A stretch of 21,332 nucleotides of DNA, from assembly GCA_949531795.1 (NCBI GenBank), contig CATIQX010000047.1:1-21332 (forward strand). The letters are read 5' to 3'. The stretch comes from Cryomorphaceae bacterium. GTDB lineage: Bacteria > Bacteroidota > Bacteroidia > Flavobacteriales > BACL11. Of this stretch, positions 7,883 through 15,641 are shown in pieces. The stretch's first letter is position 1, and every line of letters starts with the position of its first letter. The translations under genes and the position numbers were made by a program. The notes beneath the pieces are model-generated. The model saw nothing but the letters and a program-made list of their open reading frames with translations. It was not told the origin of the DNA and ran no database searches.

Positions 7883-9015
7883 TGAAAAGAGTTTATTTAG
7901 ATAATGCTTCAACTACGCCAATAGCGCCAGAGGTTATTGAAATGATGACCGAAATGATGAAGACAACTTATGCTAATCCGTCATCTGTACATTCTTTTGG
8001 CAGAGAGGCAAAAATAGTAGTTGAAAATGCACGTAAAACTATTGCTAATTTACTTAATACATCTCCTGGATCAATATTTTTTACTTCAGGAGGAACTGAA
8101 GCTGACAACATGGCAATTAAGTGTGGAATAAATGATAATAAGATTAGGCACGCAATTACTTCAAAAATCTCTCATCTGGCTGTTTTGTTGCCTTTGGAAG
8201 ACTTAGCAGCTGCAGGAAAGATAAAGCTGTCTTATGTTAATATTGATAAAAATGGAGAGATATCGATTGCTCACTTAAAAGAGTTGTTAAAAGATAACGA
8301 GAGGACATTTGTGTCTATAATGCATGCGAATAATGAAATTGGAACTATACAGGATATCAAACAGATTGGAGATATTTGCAAGCATTATAATGCGATTTTT
8401 CATTCAGATACTGTACAGACTATTGCCCACTTTCCTTTTAACATGCAAGAGTTAAATGTTGATTTTATAGCTGCTTCAGCACATAAATTTCATGGTCCAA
8501 AAGGTGTGGGTTTTATATATGTATCAGAAGACATGCAAGTAAAGCCTTTTTTAAGAGGTGGTGGTCAAGAAAGAAATATGCGTGCAGGGACTGAAAATGT
8601 TTACGGAATTTCTGCTATGGCTATGGCTATGGAAATGGCTTATAAGGATTTGGAAAAAGAAGTTATATTTATCAAAGGATTAAAGCAGTATATGATAGAG
8701 CAATTGCAGTCAGCAATTAAAGATGTTCAGTTTTATGGAAAGTGTACTGATTTAGATAACAGTTTATATACAGTGTTAAGTTGTAGCTTTCCAGAAACTG
8801 ATATGGCAGAAATGCTATTATTTAATCTAGATATTATGGGTATTGCTTGTAGTAGTGGTTCTGCTTGTTCTTCAGGTAGTGATAAAGGATCTCATGTTCT
8901 TTTTGCTATTGCACCTGATAGTAAACGTCCAGGAGTTCGTTTTTCTTTTAGTAAATATAACACAAAGGATGAAATTGATTACGTAATTGAAAAGCTAAAA
9001 GGTCTTTTTAATTAA
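7882..9015 (+). CDS. Cysteine desulfurase (NifS/IscS-like)
   Basis: This PLP enzyme of 377 residues removes sulfur from L-cysteine as an enzyme-bound persulfide, giving alanine, for Fe-S clusters, tRNA thiolation and other sulfur transfer. Landmarks are YLDNASTTP at 5-13, NPSSVHSFGR at 32-41, TSGGTEADN at 68-76, His98, the Asp/Gln pair in HSDTVQT at 174-180, the PLP lysine Lys202 in SAHKFHGPKG, RGGGQERNMRAGTEN at 225-239, and the active-site loop SGSACSSGS with the presumed persulfide Cys329. A second Cys, Cys323, sits six residues earlier in a duplicated ACSSGS unit. The short active loop resembles the NifS/IscS class rather than SufS. No iscU, iscR or suf genes are adjacent, so the partner is unknown. 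It is translationally coupled to glmM by a one-base overlap. Confidence 0.93.
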   Translation: MKRVYLDNASTTPIAPEVIEMMTEMMKTTYANPSSVHSFGREAKIVVENARKTIANLLNTSPGSIFFTSGGTEADNMAIKCGINDNKIRHAITSKISHLAVLLPLEDLAAAGKIKLSYVNIDKNGEISIAHLKELLKDNERTFVSIMHANNEIGTIQDIKQIGDICKHYNAIFHSDTVQTIAHFPFNMQELNVDFIAASAHKFHGPKGVGFIYVSEDMQVKPFLRGGGQERNMRAGTENVYGISAMAMAMEMAYKDLEKEVIFIKGLKQYMIEQLQSAIKDVQFYGKCTDLDNSLYTVLSCSFPETDMAEMLLFNLDIMGIACSSGSACSSGSDKGSHVLFAIAPDSKRPGVRFSFSKYNTKDEIDYVIEKLKGLFN

Positions 9016-9025
9016 GTCTTGTTTT

Positions 9026-10492
9026 TTACGCAGAATAAGTTTTCTTAATTTTAATTCCAAAATAACCATAAGCAATTGTCATTAATGGCGAAATAAGATT
9101 AAAAAAACAGAAAGGTAAATATGTTAAGGTTGCTACACCTAATATTGCTGATTGTGTAGCGCCACAAGAATTCCATGGGATCAGAACTGAGGTTACAGTT
9201 CCACTATCCTCTAATGTTCTACTAAGGTTTTCAGCAGCTAACCCTTTTTCTTTATAAGTATCAGCGAACATACGTCCAGGTACTACAAGGCTCATATATT
9301 GATCGGAAGTAGTTACGTTAAAGAAAATACACGTACAAGCTGTAGTTGCTATTAGACTTCCTGTATTTTGCGCATATTTTACAATTGGTTCAGCTATTCT
9401 TGATAATAATCCAGTTGACTCCACTGATCCACTGAATGTCATAGCGCAAAATATAAGTAGTAGTGTATTTAGCATTCCATACATTCCACCTGATTTTAGT
9501 AAGTCAGATCTATCTGCTGCTGCCACGTTAAATATATCATTTATGCTTGCATTTACATCAGAGAAATTAATGTCTCCAATCATTGCATTTATAACACCCA
9601 TATAATAAGAGCTGATGCTGTCTATTGATGATCCTGATACTTCTAAAACTATTTCTGGCTGAAATAATATTGCAAATATGCCGCCTAATAAAGTGCCAAA
9701 AAATAGTGCAGGAATAGCTTGCACCTTTTTTATGATCATTGCGATTACTAAAATTGGAACGGAAAATAACCATGGACTAATGACAAATTTATTAGAAATA
9801 ATAGCTAAGGCTTGTTCAATTTGTTCTGATGAGACATTAGTTGGGAAATATAATCCTATTCCTAAAAATAAAATTAAAGTGATTATAAATGAGGGAATGG
9901 TGGTATACATCATATATTTTATGTGATCAAATAAATCTACCCCACTTATTGCAGCAGCCATATTAGTTGTTTCAGATAATGGAGACATTTTATCTCCAAA
10001 GTATGCCCCAGAAATAATAGCTCCACCAATTAATCCTAATGGTAATCCTATAGCTGTTCCAATGCCTAAAAGAGCTATTCCTACAGTTGCTATAGTGCTC
10101 CAGGAACTTCCTGTTGAAAGTGATACAATAGCTGTTATTATTGCTGTAGCAAATAGAAAAATTGTGGGATTTAGAATTTTTAAACCATAATAAATCATTG
10201 TTGGAATAACTCCAGATATTAACCAAGTACCAGCTAATGAACCAATAAGTAGTAACATAATAATAGCAGGTACTATGGATTTAATACTGTTGCTAATTCC
10301 TTCAATAATGCATTTCCATTTACTTCCATAGAGAATTCCAATTATAGCTGCTAATGATCCTGAAAACAATAAAGCTAACTGATTAGATCCTCCTATAGCA
10401 TTATCATATATAACTACATTAACACTAAGTAATATTATAAGCAGTAGAATTGGGGATAATGCTAGTAAATAAGGAATCTTGTTATCAGTCAT
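9026..10492 (-). CDS. nhaC: Na+/H+ antiporter, NhaC family
   Basis: This is a 488-residue inner-membrane protein with about a dozen hydrophobic segments. It shows NhaC-family blocks: the GTWLISGVIPTMIYYGL segment at 88-104, the polar re-entrant stretch STGSSWSTIATVGIA, SGAYFGDKMSPLSETTN, SDQYMSLVVPGRMF, and LEDSGTVTSVLIPWNSCGA near the C-terminus. NhaC proteins exchange external protons for internal sodium and support pH and salt balance; some relatives carry malate/lactate in Na-coupled fashion (MleN), which cannot be excluded. The gene lies 44 bases downstream of the PLP enzyme gene on the same strand. It ends 10 bases from the convergent cysteine desulfurase gene with no clear hairpin between them. 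A sodium antiporter fits a marine or saline habitat but does not prove it. Confidence 0.92.
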   Translation of the reverse strand: MTDNKIPYLLALSPILLLIILLSVNVVIYDNAIGGSNQLALLFSGSLAAIIGILYGSKWKCIIEGISNSIKSIVPAIIMLLLIGSLAGTWLISGVIPTMIYYGLKILNPTIFLFATAIITAIVSLSTGSSWSTIATVGIALLGIGTAIGLPLGLIGGAIISGAYFGDKMSPLSETTNMAAAISGVDLFDHIKYMMYTTIPSFIITLILFLGIGLYFPTNVSSEQIEQALAIISNKFVISPWLFSVPILVIAMIIKKVQAIPALFFGTLLGGIFAILFQPEIVLEVSGSSIDSISSYYMGVINAMIGDINFSDVNASINDIFNVAAADRSDLLKSGGMYGMLNTLLLIFCAMTFSGSVESTGLLSRIAEPIVKYAQNTGSLIATTACTCIFFNVTTSDQYMSLVVPGRMFADTYKEKGLAAENLSRTLEDSGTVTSVLIPWNSCGATQSAILGVATLTYLPFCFFNLISPLMTIAYGYFGIKIKKTYSA

Positions 10493-10516
10493 CTGAAAAG
10501 TTTAGAATTAGGATGG

Positions 10517-10524
10517 TAAAGATA
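10517..10524 (-). promoter_or_regulatory. Possible weak -7 box upstream of nhaC
   Basis: The minus strand reads TATCTTTA, seven of eight fixed or free positions of TAnnTTTG, 24 bases before the nhaC ATG and inside the 44-base gap. It could let nhaC be transcribed apart from the upstream PLP enzyme gene. The mismatch at the last G makes this tentative. Confidence 0.28.
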
Positions 10525-10536
10525 AAAAAGTATTTG

Positions 10537-11745
10537 TTAGAGGATACCTACTTTTTTCATACAGTCAACCATTGTATTATAGGTTCTTTCAATATCATTA
10601 TCCAATCCAATTGAGATACGTACTAAGCCATCAGAAAGCCCCATTGTTTTTCTTTCTTCTTCTGGAATTTCAGATGAAGTAGATAAGCCAGGTGCTGAGA
10701 ATAATGTTTTGTAGAACCCTAAACTTACAGCTAAATAACCTAAGTTATTATTTTGCATTTCTTCCATAAGTGCATTACCTTTTTCTTTAGTTTTAGTGTC
10801 TATAACAAGCATGCCGCCAAAACCAAATCCATCGTTCATGCAATTTTTCATCATTTCATGTTGAGGATGCTCTTCTAATCCAGGGTAAATTATTCTGAGC
10901 CCTTCTTTTTTGAAAGCATTTGATAAGTACATAGCATTTTCAGAATGTTTTTTCATTCTTAAGTGTAATGTACGTATGTTTTTAAGGATGCTTGAAGCAC
11001 GAATAGAATCCATTACAGGACCAAGTAACATAGCGCTTCCTGAATTTACATCAATCATGCTAGCAATAAACTCTTCATCAGAACAAACAACTCCACCAAC
11101 TGTATCAGAAGTGCCATTAATAAACTTTGTTAAAGAATGAATGACAATATCAGCACCCATTTTTGAAGGAGAAAAAATCATAGGAGTAAAAGTGTTGTCA
11201 ACCACAAATTTAATTCCATTTTTCTTGGCAACTTCTGAAATTGCATTAATATCAGAAACCTCAAGTAAAGGGTTACTCATAGTTTCGCAATAAATTACTT
11301 TTGTGTTTTTAGTAATTGCAGCTTCAATTTCTTCAAGCTTTGTTGTATTTACAAAAGTTGTTTTAATGTTAAATTTTGGTAAATAGTTTTTCATAAAAGC
11401 GTAAGTACCACCATAAATTGTACGGCTACTAATTATTTCATCTCCTGAACTACATAATTGTAAAAGAGTTGTAGTAATAGCTCCCATTCCTGATGCTGAA
11501 AGGATAGCACCTTTAGTATACTCCATTTCTGCAATTGCTTGCCCTAAATATGATGTAGACGGGTTTGTATGACGAGAATAAAGATAACATCCTTCTTGTA
11601 TCCCTTCAAAAACATCTACCATAGTTTTACCTGCTAAATAGGTAAATGTTGATGAATCTGCTATAGATGGATTTACACCTCCATATTCACCAAAAAACTG
11701 TAGATCTTGTATTTTATTTGCTGGTTTTCCTTTTTTATTGCTCAT
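10537..11745 (-). CDS. Cys/Met-metabolism PLP enzyme (gamma-lyase/trans-sulfuration family)
   Basis: This 402-residue fold-type I PLP enzyme belongs to the family of methionine gamma-lyase, cystathionine lyases/synthases and O-acetylhomoserine sulfhydrylase. Visible elements are YSRHTNPS (56-63; Tyr and Arg reaching the partner subunit's cofactor phosphate), SASGMGAI (83-90), the Tyr111 motif IYGGTYAF that stacks on PLP, VVDNTFTP with Asp183, SLTKF with the PLP lysine Lys207, and VRISIGLDN near the C-terminus. Methionine gamma-lyase characteristically has a Cys two residues after that Tyr (YGCT); here it is Gly113, so a strict methionine gamma-lyase label is not supported. Other members of the family are equally possible. 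A possible promoter box lies just upstream, and nhaC follows after 44 bases. Confidence 0.88.
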   Translation of the reverse strand: MSNKKGKPANKIQDLQFFGEYGGVNPSIADSSTFTYLAGKTMVDVFEGIQEGCYLYSRHTNPSTSYLGQAIAEMEYTKGAILSASGMGAITTTLLQLCSSGDEIISSRTIYGGTYAFMKNYLPKFNIKTTFVNTTKLEEIEAAITKNTKVIYCETMSNPLLEVSDINAISEVAKKNGIKFVVDNTFTPMIFSPSKMGADIVIHSLTKFINGTSDTVGGVVCSDEEFIASMIDVNSGSAMLLGPVMDSIRASSILKNIRTLHLRMKKHSENAMYLSNAFKKEGLRIIYPGLEEHPQHEMMKNCMNDGFGFGGMLVIDTKTKEKGNALMEEMQNNNLGYLAVSLGFYKTLFSAPGLSTSSEIPEEERKTMGLSDGLVRISIGLDNDIERTYNTMVDCMKKVGIL

Positions 11746-11759
11746 TATTATATTTTTTG

Positions 11760-11767
11760 CAAAACTG
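11760..11767 (-). promoter_or_regulatory. Possible -7 box for the PLP enzyme gene
   Basis: The minus strand reads CAGTTTTG, one mismatch from TAnnTTTG, 14 bases before the ATG at 11745. It lies in the 95-base gap behind the wzc-like gene. No terminator hairpin was found in that gap, so read-through from the wza/wzc genes is also possible. The rest of the gap is A/T-rich without visible structure. Confidence 0.35.
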
Positions 11768-11840
11768 ATAAAAAATAAAATAATTATAAAAAGAATAATA
11801 CCAATTATTTTTCACTCTAGTTTTGATTGTTTTTTAAGTG

Positions 11841-14237
11841 TTAATCCTCCTCATTTTCATAATAACCGTATCCCGAAGATCCATATCCATATCCGTATCC
11901 ATATCCATAACCTGAAGAGGTGTGTTTAAAGTCATTTATAATAATGTGGACATTTTTTACTTGCTTTTGTTGAAATAAGTTATTGATTACATTAAGTGCC
12001 CCTGACTTTGAATAATTATGTCTTACTACATAAAGGTTTACGTCAGCATTTTGCATCAGTATAACTCCGTCAGTAACTAAACCAATAGGAGGGGTATCAA
12101 TAATTACATAATCATATGTTTTGTTTAAATCTATTATTAGATCTTTCATTTTCTTGCTATCTAAAAGTTCAGCTGGATTAGGTGGAGTAGGTCCAGAAGC
12201 AATAACATCAAGTGTATCAATTTCAGTTTTTTCAATTACTTCCGACAAATCTGATTTATTGATAAGGTAACTACTTAGTCCTTTTGAAGTGTTAACTTTA
12301 AAGTCCTCATGCAGTTTTGGTTTTCTTAAATCTCCTCCAATAAGGACTGTTTTGTGACCAGAAAGAGCAAAAATAGCTGCTAAATTCATAGTAGTAAATG
12401 TTTTGCCTTCTCCACCAATTGAAGAAGTAACTGTAATTATTTTTTTTTGTTTATCAGCAGCTAAATACTGAATGTTTGTTCTTAGAGCTCGGAAAGACTC
12501 TGCAATAATTGATTTGGATGCATTTGGAACAACTAAGCTTCTAGCATTATCACTATGCCCCACAAGTCCAAGAATAGGGATATTTGTACTGTTTATTAAA
12601 TCAGATTTGCTTTTTATGGTATCACTAAAAAAATCTCTTAATGATATAAAGGTAAGAGGTAATAGTAAACCAATAAGTATTGAAATAAAATAAGTTAAAC
12701 TTTTTCTTGGACTTATTGGCTCTTCACTATCTAGCCTTGCAAAGTCAATTACTTTATGGTCTGATTCGGTACCTGCTCTGGCTAATGATGCTTCATATCT
12801 TTTTTGTTGCAAATAAATAGCAGTTTGTTCATTGTATTCGTACTCCCTTCTTAGAATAAGGTAATCCTTTTCAGCTTCTGGTAGTTTGTTGATTTTTTTA
12901 TCAAAAGTAGTGATCCTATCTATTAGATCTACTTCATAAATTGAGGCTGATGAGATAAGATTATTTACATTTTCTATAATTGTTTTTTTAGTATGATTTA
13001 TTTGTGATAAAATAGCTATATAGTTAGGGTTTTTATCAGTAGTTGTTAGTTGCAATTCCCCTTTCTTAGCATACAATTGTAATAATTGGTTAATTAGGTT
13101 ATTTAGTTCAGGGTTACTTATGCCCATAGATGTAGGTGAAACAATACTATTTGTATTTTTCTCATTTTTCAAATAGGAAAGTAGTGATTTATAGTACTTA
13201 ATATTTACTGACTGCTCTGATAATGAATTGTCTAACTTTTGTTTTTGAAAATAAGTTCCATATTCTTTGTCAACTATTTCTAAATTTGGATGTTTAGTTT
13301 TAAATAACTCTAATTTTCTTTCGATTTGAGATAAAGAATCTTGAATAATTGTCAATTGATCATCAATAAAATGAATGGTATTTATAGCCATTAAGTTTTT
13401 CTCATTTAATCCACCTCTAATATAAATCTCAGTAATTTTATTTAAAATATGAATACTTTTTCTTGGATTTCTTTCTCTTAAATTTAGTTTAAGTATTGAG
13501 GTTTCTTTATTTATAGGGTTAATAATTACTTCTTCAATGAGTTTGTTTGCTAGTTTATCTATTTGATGAAATTTAAAAGAAAAATATTTCTCACCAGCAA
13601 TAATTTTTTCTAAATTGAAATGAACTGATTTATTTACCTTAAAAGAGAAAAATTCTGTTTCTATAACTGAGTTAAAAGCATATTTTTTTTCAATATCTAT
13701 ATCTGCTGTTAAAGATTTTTCAAGTCTTTCACTTAAAATGTTGTAAGGATACAGGTCATTTGCTGATACAGAAAGTGTAAATTCTTCATTGTTAAAAGAA
13801 ATAATTTCAAAATTAATTCCAGTAAGCTGAATGTGAGAAGAGTCAACCTCTACTTCAAATGGCGATGTGCCAAATAGCTCATTTGTTTGCAGAAAACCGT
13901 GTTGGTAGTATGAAATACCAAGATCAAGTTCCTCTATTACTTTATCAAAAAGACTATATGATCTAAGAATTACAATTTCATTTTTTAAATTCTTTTTTCC
14001 GCTGAACAACTCTAATCCTTCAAGTAAGTTTTCAGCACCCAATTGAGTATTATTATCGTCTCTTATTAAAAGAGTCGTTGACACACTGTATTCAGGAACT
14101 GTATATCGGTTGTTTAAAAAAGCAATTCCGCCAAAAAATAAAATAGATATTATAAATACATACCAATACTGAGCATATTTTAATATGAGTGCTTTTATGT
14201 CAATTGTTTCTTCTTGAGGTGAATTGTTTTCCTGCAT
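11841..14237 (-). CDS. Wzc-like polysaccharide co-polymerase / bacterial tyrosine kinase
   Basis: This 798-residue inner-membrane protein spans two parts. The N-terminal Wzz-like part has membrane helices at about 26-41 and 515-533 flanking a large periplasmic, partly coiled-coil region, including a proline-rich EEPISPRKSL just before the second helix. The cytoplasmic BY-kinase domain follows: an N-terminal SFRALRTNI at 581-589, Walker A SSIGGEGKT at 605-613, Walker A' VLIGGDLRKP at 631-640 and Walker B VIIDTPP at 711-717. The tail at 777-793 has eight tyrosines, mostly in Tyr-Gly repeats, as expected for autophosphorylation clusters. The first Asp of the usual A' motif (DxDxR) is Gly634 here. 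Such proteins control chain length and export of capsule or exopolysaccharide with a Wza-type partner, which is the upstream gene, two bases away. Confidence 0.93.
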   Translation of the reverse strand: MQENNSPQEETIDIKALILKYAQYWYVFIISILFFGGIAFLNNRYTVPEYSVSTTLLIRDDNNTQLGAENLLEGLELFSGKKNLKNEIVILRSYSLFDKVIEELDLGISYYQHGFLQTNELFGTSPFEVEVDSSHIQLTGINFEIISFNNEEFTLSVSANDLYPYNILSERLEKSLTADIDIEKKYAFNSVIETEFFSFKVNKSVHFNLEKIIAGEKYFSFKFHQIDKLANKLIEEVIINPINKETSILKLNLRERNPRKSIHILNKITEIYIRGGLNEKNLMAINTIHFIDDQLTIIQDSLSQIERKLELFKTKHPNLEIVDKEYGTYFQKQKLDNSLSEQSVNIKYYKSLLSYLKNEKNTNSIVSPTSMGISNPELNNLINQLLQLYAKKGELQLTTTDKNPNYIAILSQINHTKKTIIENVNNLISSASIYEVDLIDRITTFDKKINKLPEAEKDYLILRREYEYNEQTAIYLQQKRYEASLARAGTESDHKVIDFARLDSEEPISPRKSLTYFISILIGLLLPLTFISLRDFFSDTIKSKSDLINSTNIPILGLVGHSDNARSLVVPNASKSIIAESFRALRTNIQYLAADKQKKIITVTSSIGGEGKTFTTMNLAAIFALSGHKTVLIGGDLRKPKLHEDFKVNTSKGLSSYLINKSDLSEVIEKTEIDTLDVIASGPTPPNPAELLDSKKMKDLIIDLNKTYDYVIIDTPPIGLVTDGVILMQNADVNLYVVRHNYSKSGALNVINNLFQQKQVKNVHIIINDFKHTSSGYGYGYGYGYGSSGYGYYENEED
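11880..11909 (-). repeat. Five tandem hexanucleotide units encoding Tyr-Gly in the Wzc tail
   Basis: On the minus strand this stretch is five in-frame copies of TATGGA, the middle copy reading TACGGA, coding Tyr-Gly five times (residues 777-786). Gain or loss of a unit would keep the frame and change the number of phosphorylatable tyrosines. Three further tyrosines follow after a SSG spacer, at residues 790, 792 and 793. Confidence 0.85.
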
Positions 14238-14239
14238 TT

Positions 14240-15019
14240 TTATTCAGATATTTTTAAGTAAACATTAAACAGTACTGCTATAGTTGTTAATGTTGATAGT
14301 AGTACTTGCGATTGTGATTTTCTAAATCCTTTGAATCGTAAGGGTTGCACATAGATTAAATCATTGTTTCTTAAATAGTAAAAATCAGAAGCTAGCACAT
14401 TAGTATTTGTTAAGTTTATATGGTAGACTTGTTTTTTGTTCTTGTAAGAACGAATAACCTTAACTTTTGATAAATTACCATAATCAGTTATATCTCCAGC
14501 CATTGCAATGGCATCATAAATAGTTAAACCCTCTTTATGAACAGGGTAATTACCTGGAATATTTATTTCTCCTAAAATAGTAAATTCAAAATTTGCTAGT
14601 TTTACAACTACAAAAGGGTTGATAAGGTATTCCTCCGCTTTTTCTAATATTGTTTCTTTTGCTTCTTCTAAGCTTTGATTAAGGATAAAAATCTTTCCAA
14701 CATTTGGTATGTCAATAGTTCCTTCTTGACTTATACTAAATCCATTTAAATATAGATTAGCCGCAGTAAGAGTTGGGTTCGCACTATTAGTATTGTTTTC
14801 TATGTTAAATAAATCATTTGATTCTTCATTTCTACTGATTACTTTAACCATTAAAATATCCCCAATTTCTAAGTGATGCTTGGGTGGTACTGGAGAAACA
14901 TCCCATTCACCAAGTTGACTATCATTTAGGTAAGTAATTTTACTTATAGGGGTGCAACTTTGTATTACTAATGATATTAGTAATATTTTTAGGAAAAATA
15001 CAATTTTTGATGTTGACAT
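14240..15019 (-). CDS. Wza-like polysaccharide export lipoprotein (OPX family)
   Basis: This 259-residue protein starts with a lipoprotein signal: a hydrophobic run at residues 6-19 and a lipobox ending at Cys22 (VIQSC). It is therefore exported and lipid-anchored, probably in the outer membrane. A Poly_export domain covers about 47-142 (LEIGDILMVKV, then DIPNVGKI and NPFVVVKLANF). An SLBB-type domain follows at about 146-200 (LGEINIPGNYPV, LTIYDAIAMAGD). A short hydrophobic helix near 237-254 closes the protein, comparable to the C-terminal helix of Wza that lines the outer-membrane pore in the octamer. The gene ends two bases before the wzc-like gene, its functional partner. A separate promoter box is present in the 37-base gap behind maf. 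No glycosyltransferase, flippase or polymerase gene is in the window. Confidence 0.92.
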   Translation of the reverse strand: MSTSKIVFFLKILLISLVIQSCTPISKITYLNDSQLGEWDVSPVPPKHHLEIGDILMVKVISRNEESNDLFNIENNTNSANPTLTAANLYLNGFSISQEGTIDIPNVGKIFILNQSLEEAKETILEKAEEYLINPFVVVKLANFEFTILGEINIPGNYPVHKEGLTIYDAIAMAGDITDYGNLSKVKVIRSYKNKKQVYHINLTNTNVLASDFYYLRNNDLIYVQPLRFKGFRKSQSQVLLSTLTTIAVLFNVYLKISE

Positions 15020-15035
15020 TTAATTGGTTTTGGTG

Positions 15036-15043
15036 CAAAGATA
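15036..15043 (-). promoter_or_regulatory. Bacteroidota-type -7 promoter box for the wza/wzc pair
   Basis: The minus strand reads TATCTTTG, identical to the box in front of the ComA-like gene, and ends 16 bases before the wza-like ATG. The -33 element would fall in the end of maf, where A/T-rich TTTA motifs occur but no exact TTTG. It suggests the export pair can be expressed independently of the upstream DUF2520-ubiA-maf genes. Confidence 0.55.
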
Positions 15044-15056
15044 AGAAATTTACTTT

Positions 15057-15641
15057 CTAAATAAATAATTTTAAGTGTTGGTATAGCTCTGAAATAGGTA
15101 ACCCAACAACATTTGTGTAGGAACAATTAATGTTACTAATTCCAATTTTCCCAATCCAGTCCTGAATTCCATAAGCTCCTGCTTTATCATAAGGGTTGTA
15201 TTTGTTTATGTAATGATATATTTCATTTTCTGATAATTCTTTAAAAGTCACCATTGTAGTGACTGAAAAAATAATCTCTTTATTTTTGGATTTTAAGCAA
15301 ACGCCTGTTATTACTTTATGAGTATTTTTTGAAAGTTTGCTTAGTGTTTCAAATGCTTCCTTTTTGTTTTTTGGTTTGTTTAATAGTTCATTGTTGAAAG
15401 AAACTATGGTGTCTGCTGTTATTAATAAGTCATTTTGTTGTAATTTTTCTGACAGAAATTTTGATTTTTGTTTGGCTAAAAACTCTGCTATTTCTTCTTC
15501 AATCAGTGAACAAGAGAAAGTTTCTTCTTCATTACTAGTTTGAATACTAAATTTTAAGTTAATATCTGATAAAAGTTCTTTTCTTCTAGGAGAAGCTGAA
15601 CCTAGAATTATGTTATATTTTTTAGATAATTTTTTTAACAT
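15057..15641 (-). CDS. maf: Maf family nucleoside triphosphate pyrophosphatase
   Basis: This 194-residue cytoplasmic protein carries the Maf signature: GSASPRRKELL at 14-24 (the Ser-Arg-Arg phosphate site), ADTIV with Asp77, LNKP at 87-90, and ITGVCLKS at 111-118. A glycine/aromatic block near the end includes DKAGAYGIQ. Family members hydrolyse nucleoside triphosphates such as dTTP, UTP or modified pyrimidine nucleotides to monophosphates and pyrophosphate. They are thought to clean the pool of non-canonical nucleotides, and overproduction blocks septum formation in Bacillus. The GAYGIQ motif points to the dTTP/UTP (YhdE-like) subgroup rather than the YceF subgroup. The ATG directly abuts the stop of the upstream prenyltransferase gene. 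Confidence 0.93.
   Translation of the reverse strand: MLKKLSKKYNIILGSASPRRKELLSDINLKFSIQTSNEEETFSCSLIEEEIAEFLAKQKSKFLSEKLQQNDLLITADTIVSFNNELLNKPKNKKEAFETLSKLSKNTHKVITGVCLKSKNKEIIFSVTTMVTFKELSENEIYHYINKYNPYDKAGAYGIQDWIGKIGISNINCSYTNVVGLPISELYQHLKLFI

Noticed and set aside
8995..9030. Possible terminator between the cysteine desulfurase gene and nhaC
   Set aside because: Only a short A/T stem (AAAAG-CTTTT) with a two-base loop is present, followed by no GC-rich pairing; too weak to call.
9567..10226. Overlapping small ORFs in other frames within nhaC
   Set aside because: The nhaC frame has continuous family motifs; these shadows lack recognisable motifs and have unusual composition.
11746..11840. 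Possible terminator or small RNA in the gap behind wzc
   Set aside because: Only a four-base CACT/AGTG pairing across a large loop was found; the rest is unstructured A/T-rich sequence.
11738..11929. Small plus-strand ORF with a His/Ile-rich HIHIRIHIH tail
   Set aside because: It is the antisense reading of the Tyr-Gly repeat in the kinase tail; the metal-binding look is an artefact of the hexamer repeat.
11841..15019. wza/wzc pair as a recently acquired island
   Set aside because: Base composition and spacing look like the neighbours, and there are no tRNA genes, direct repeats, integrases or transposases next to it.
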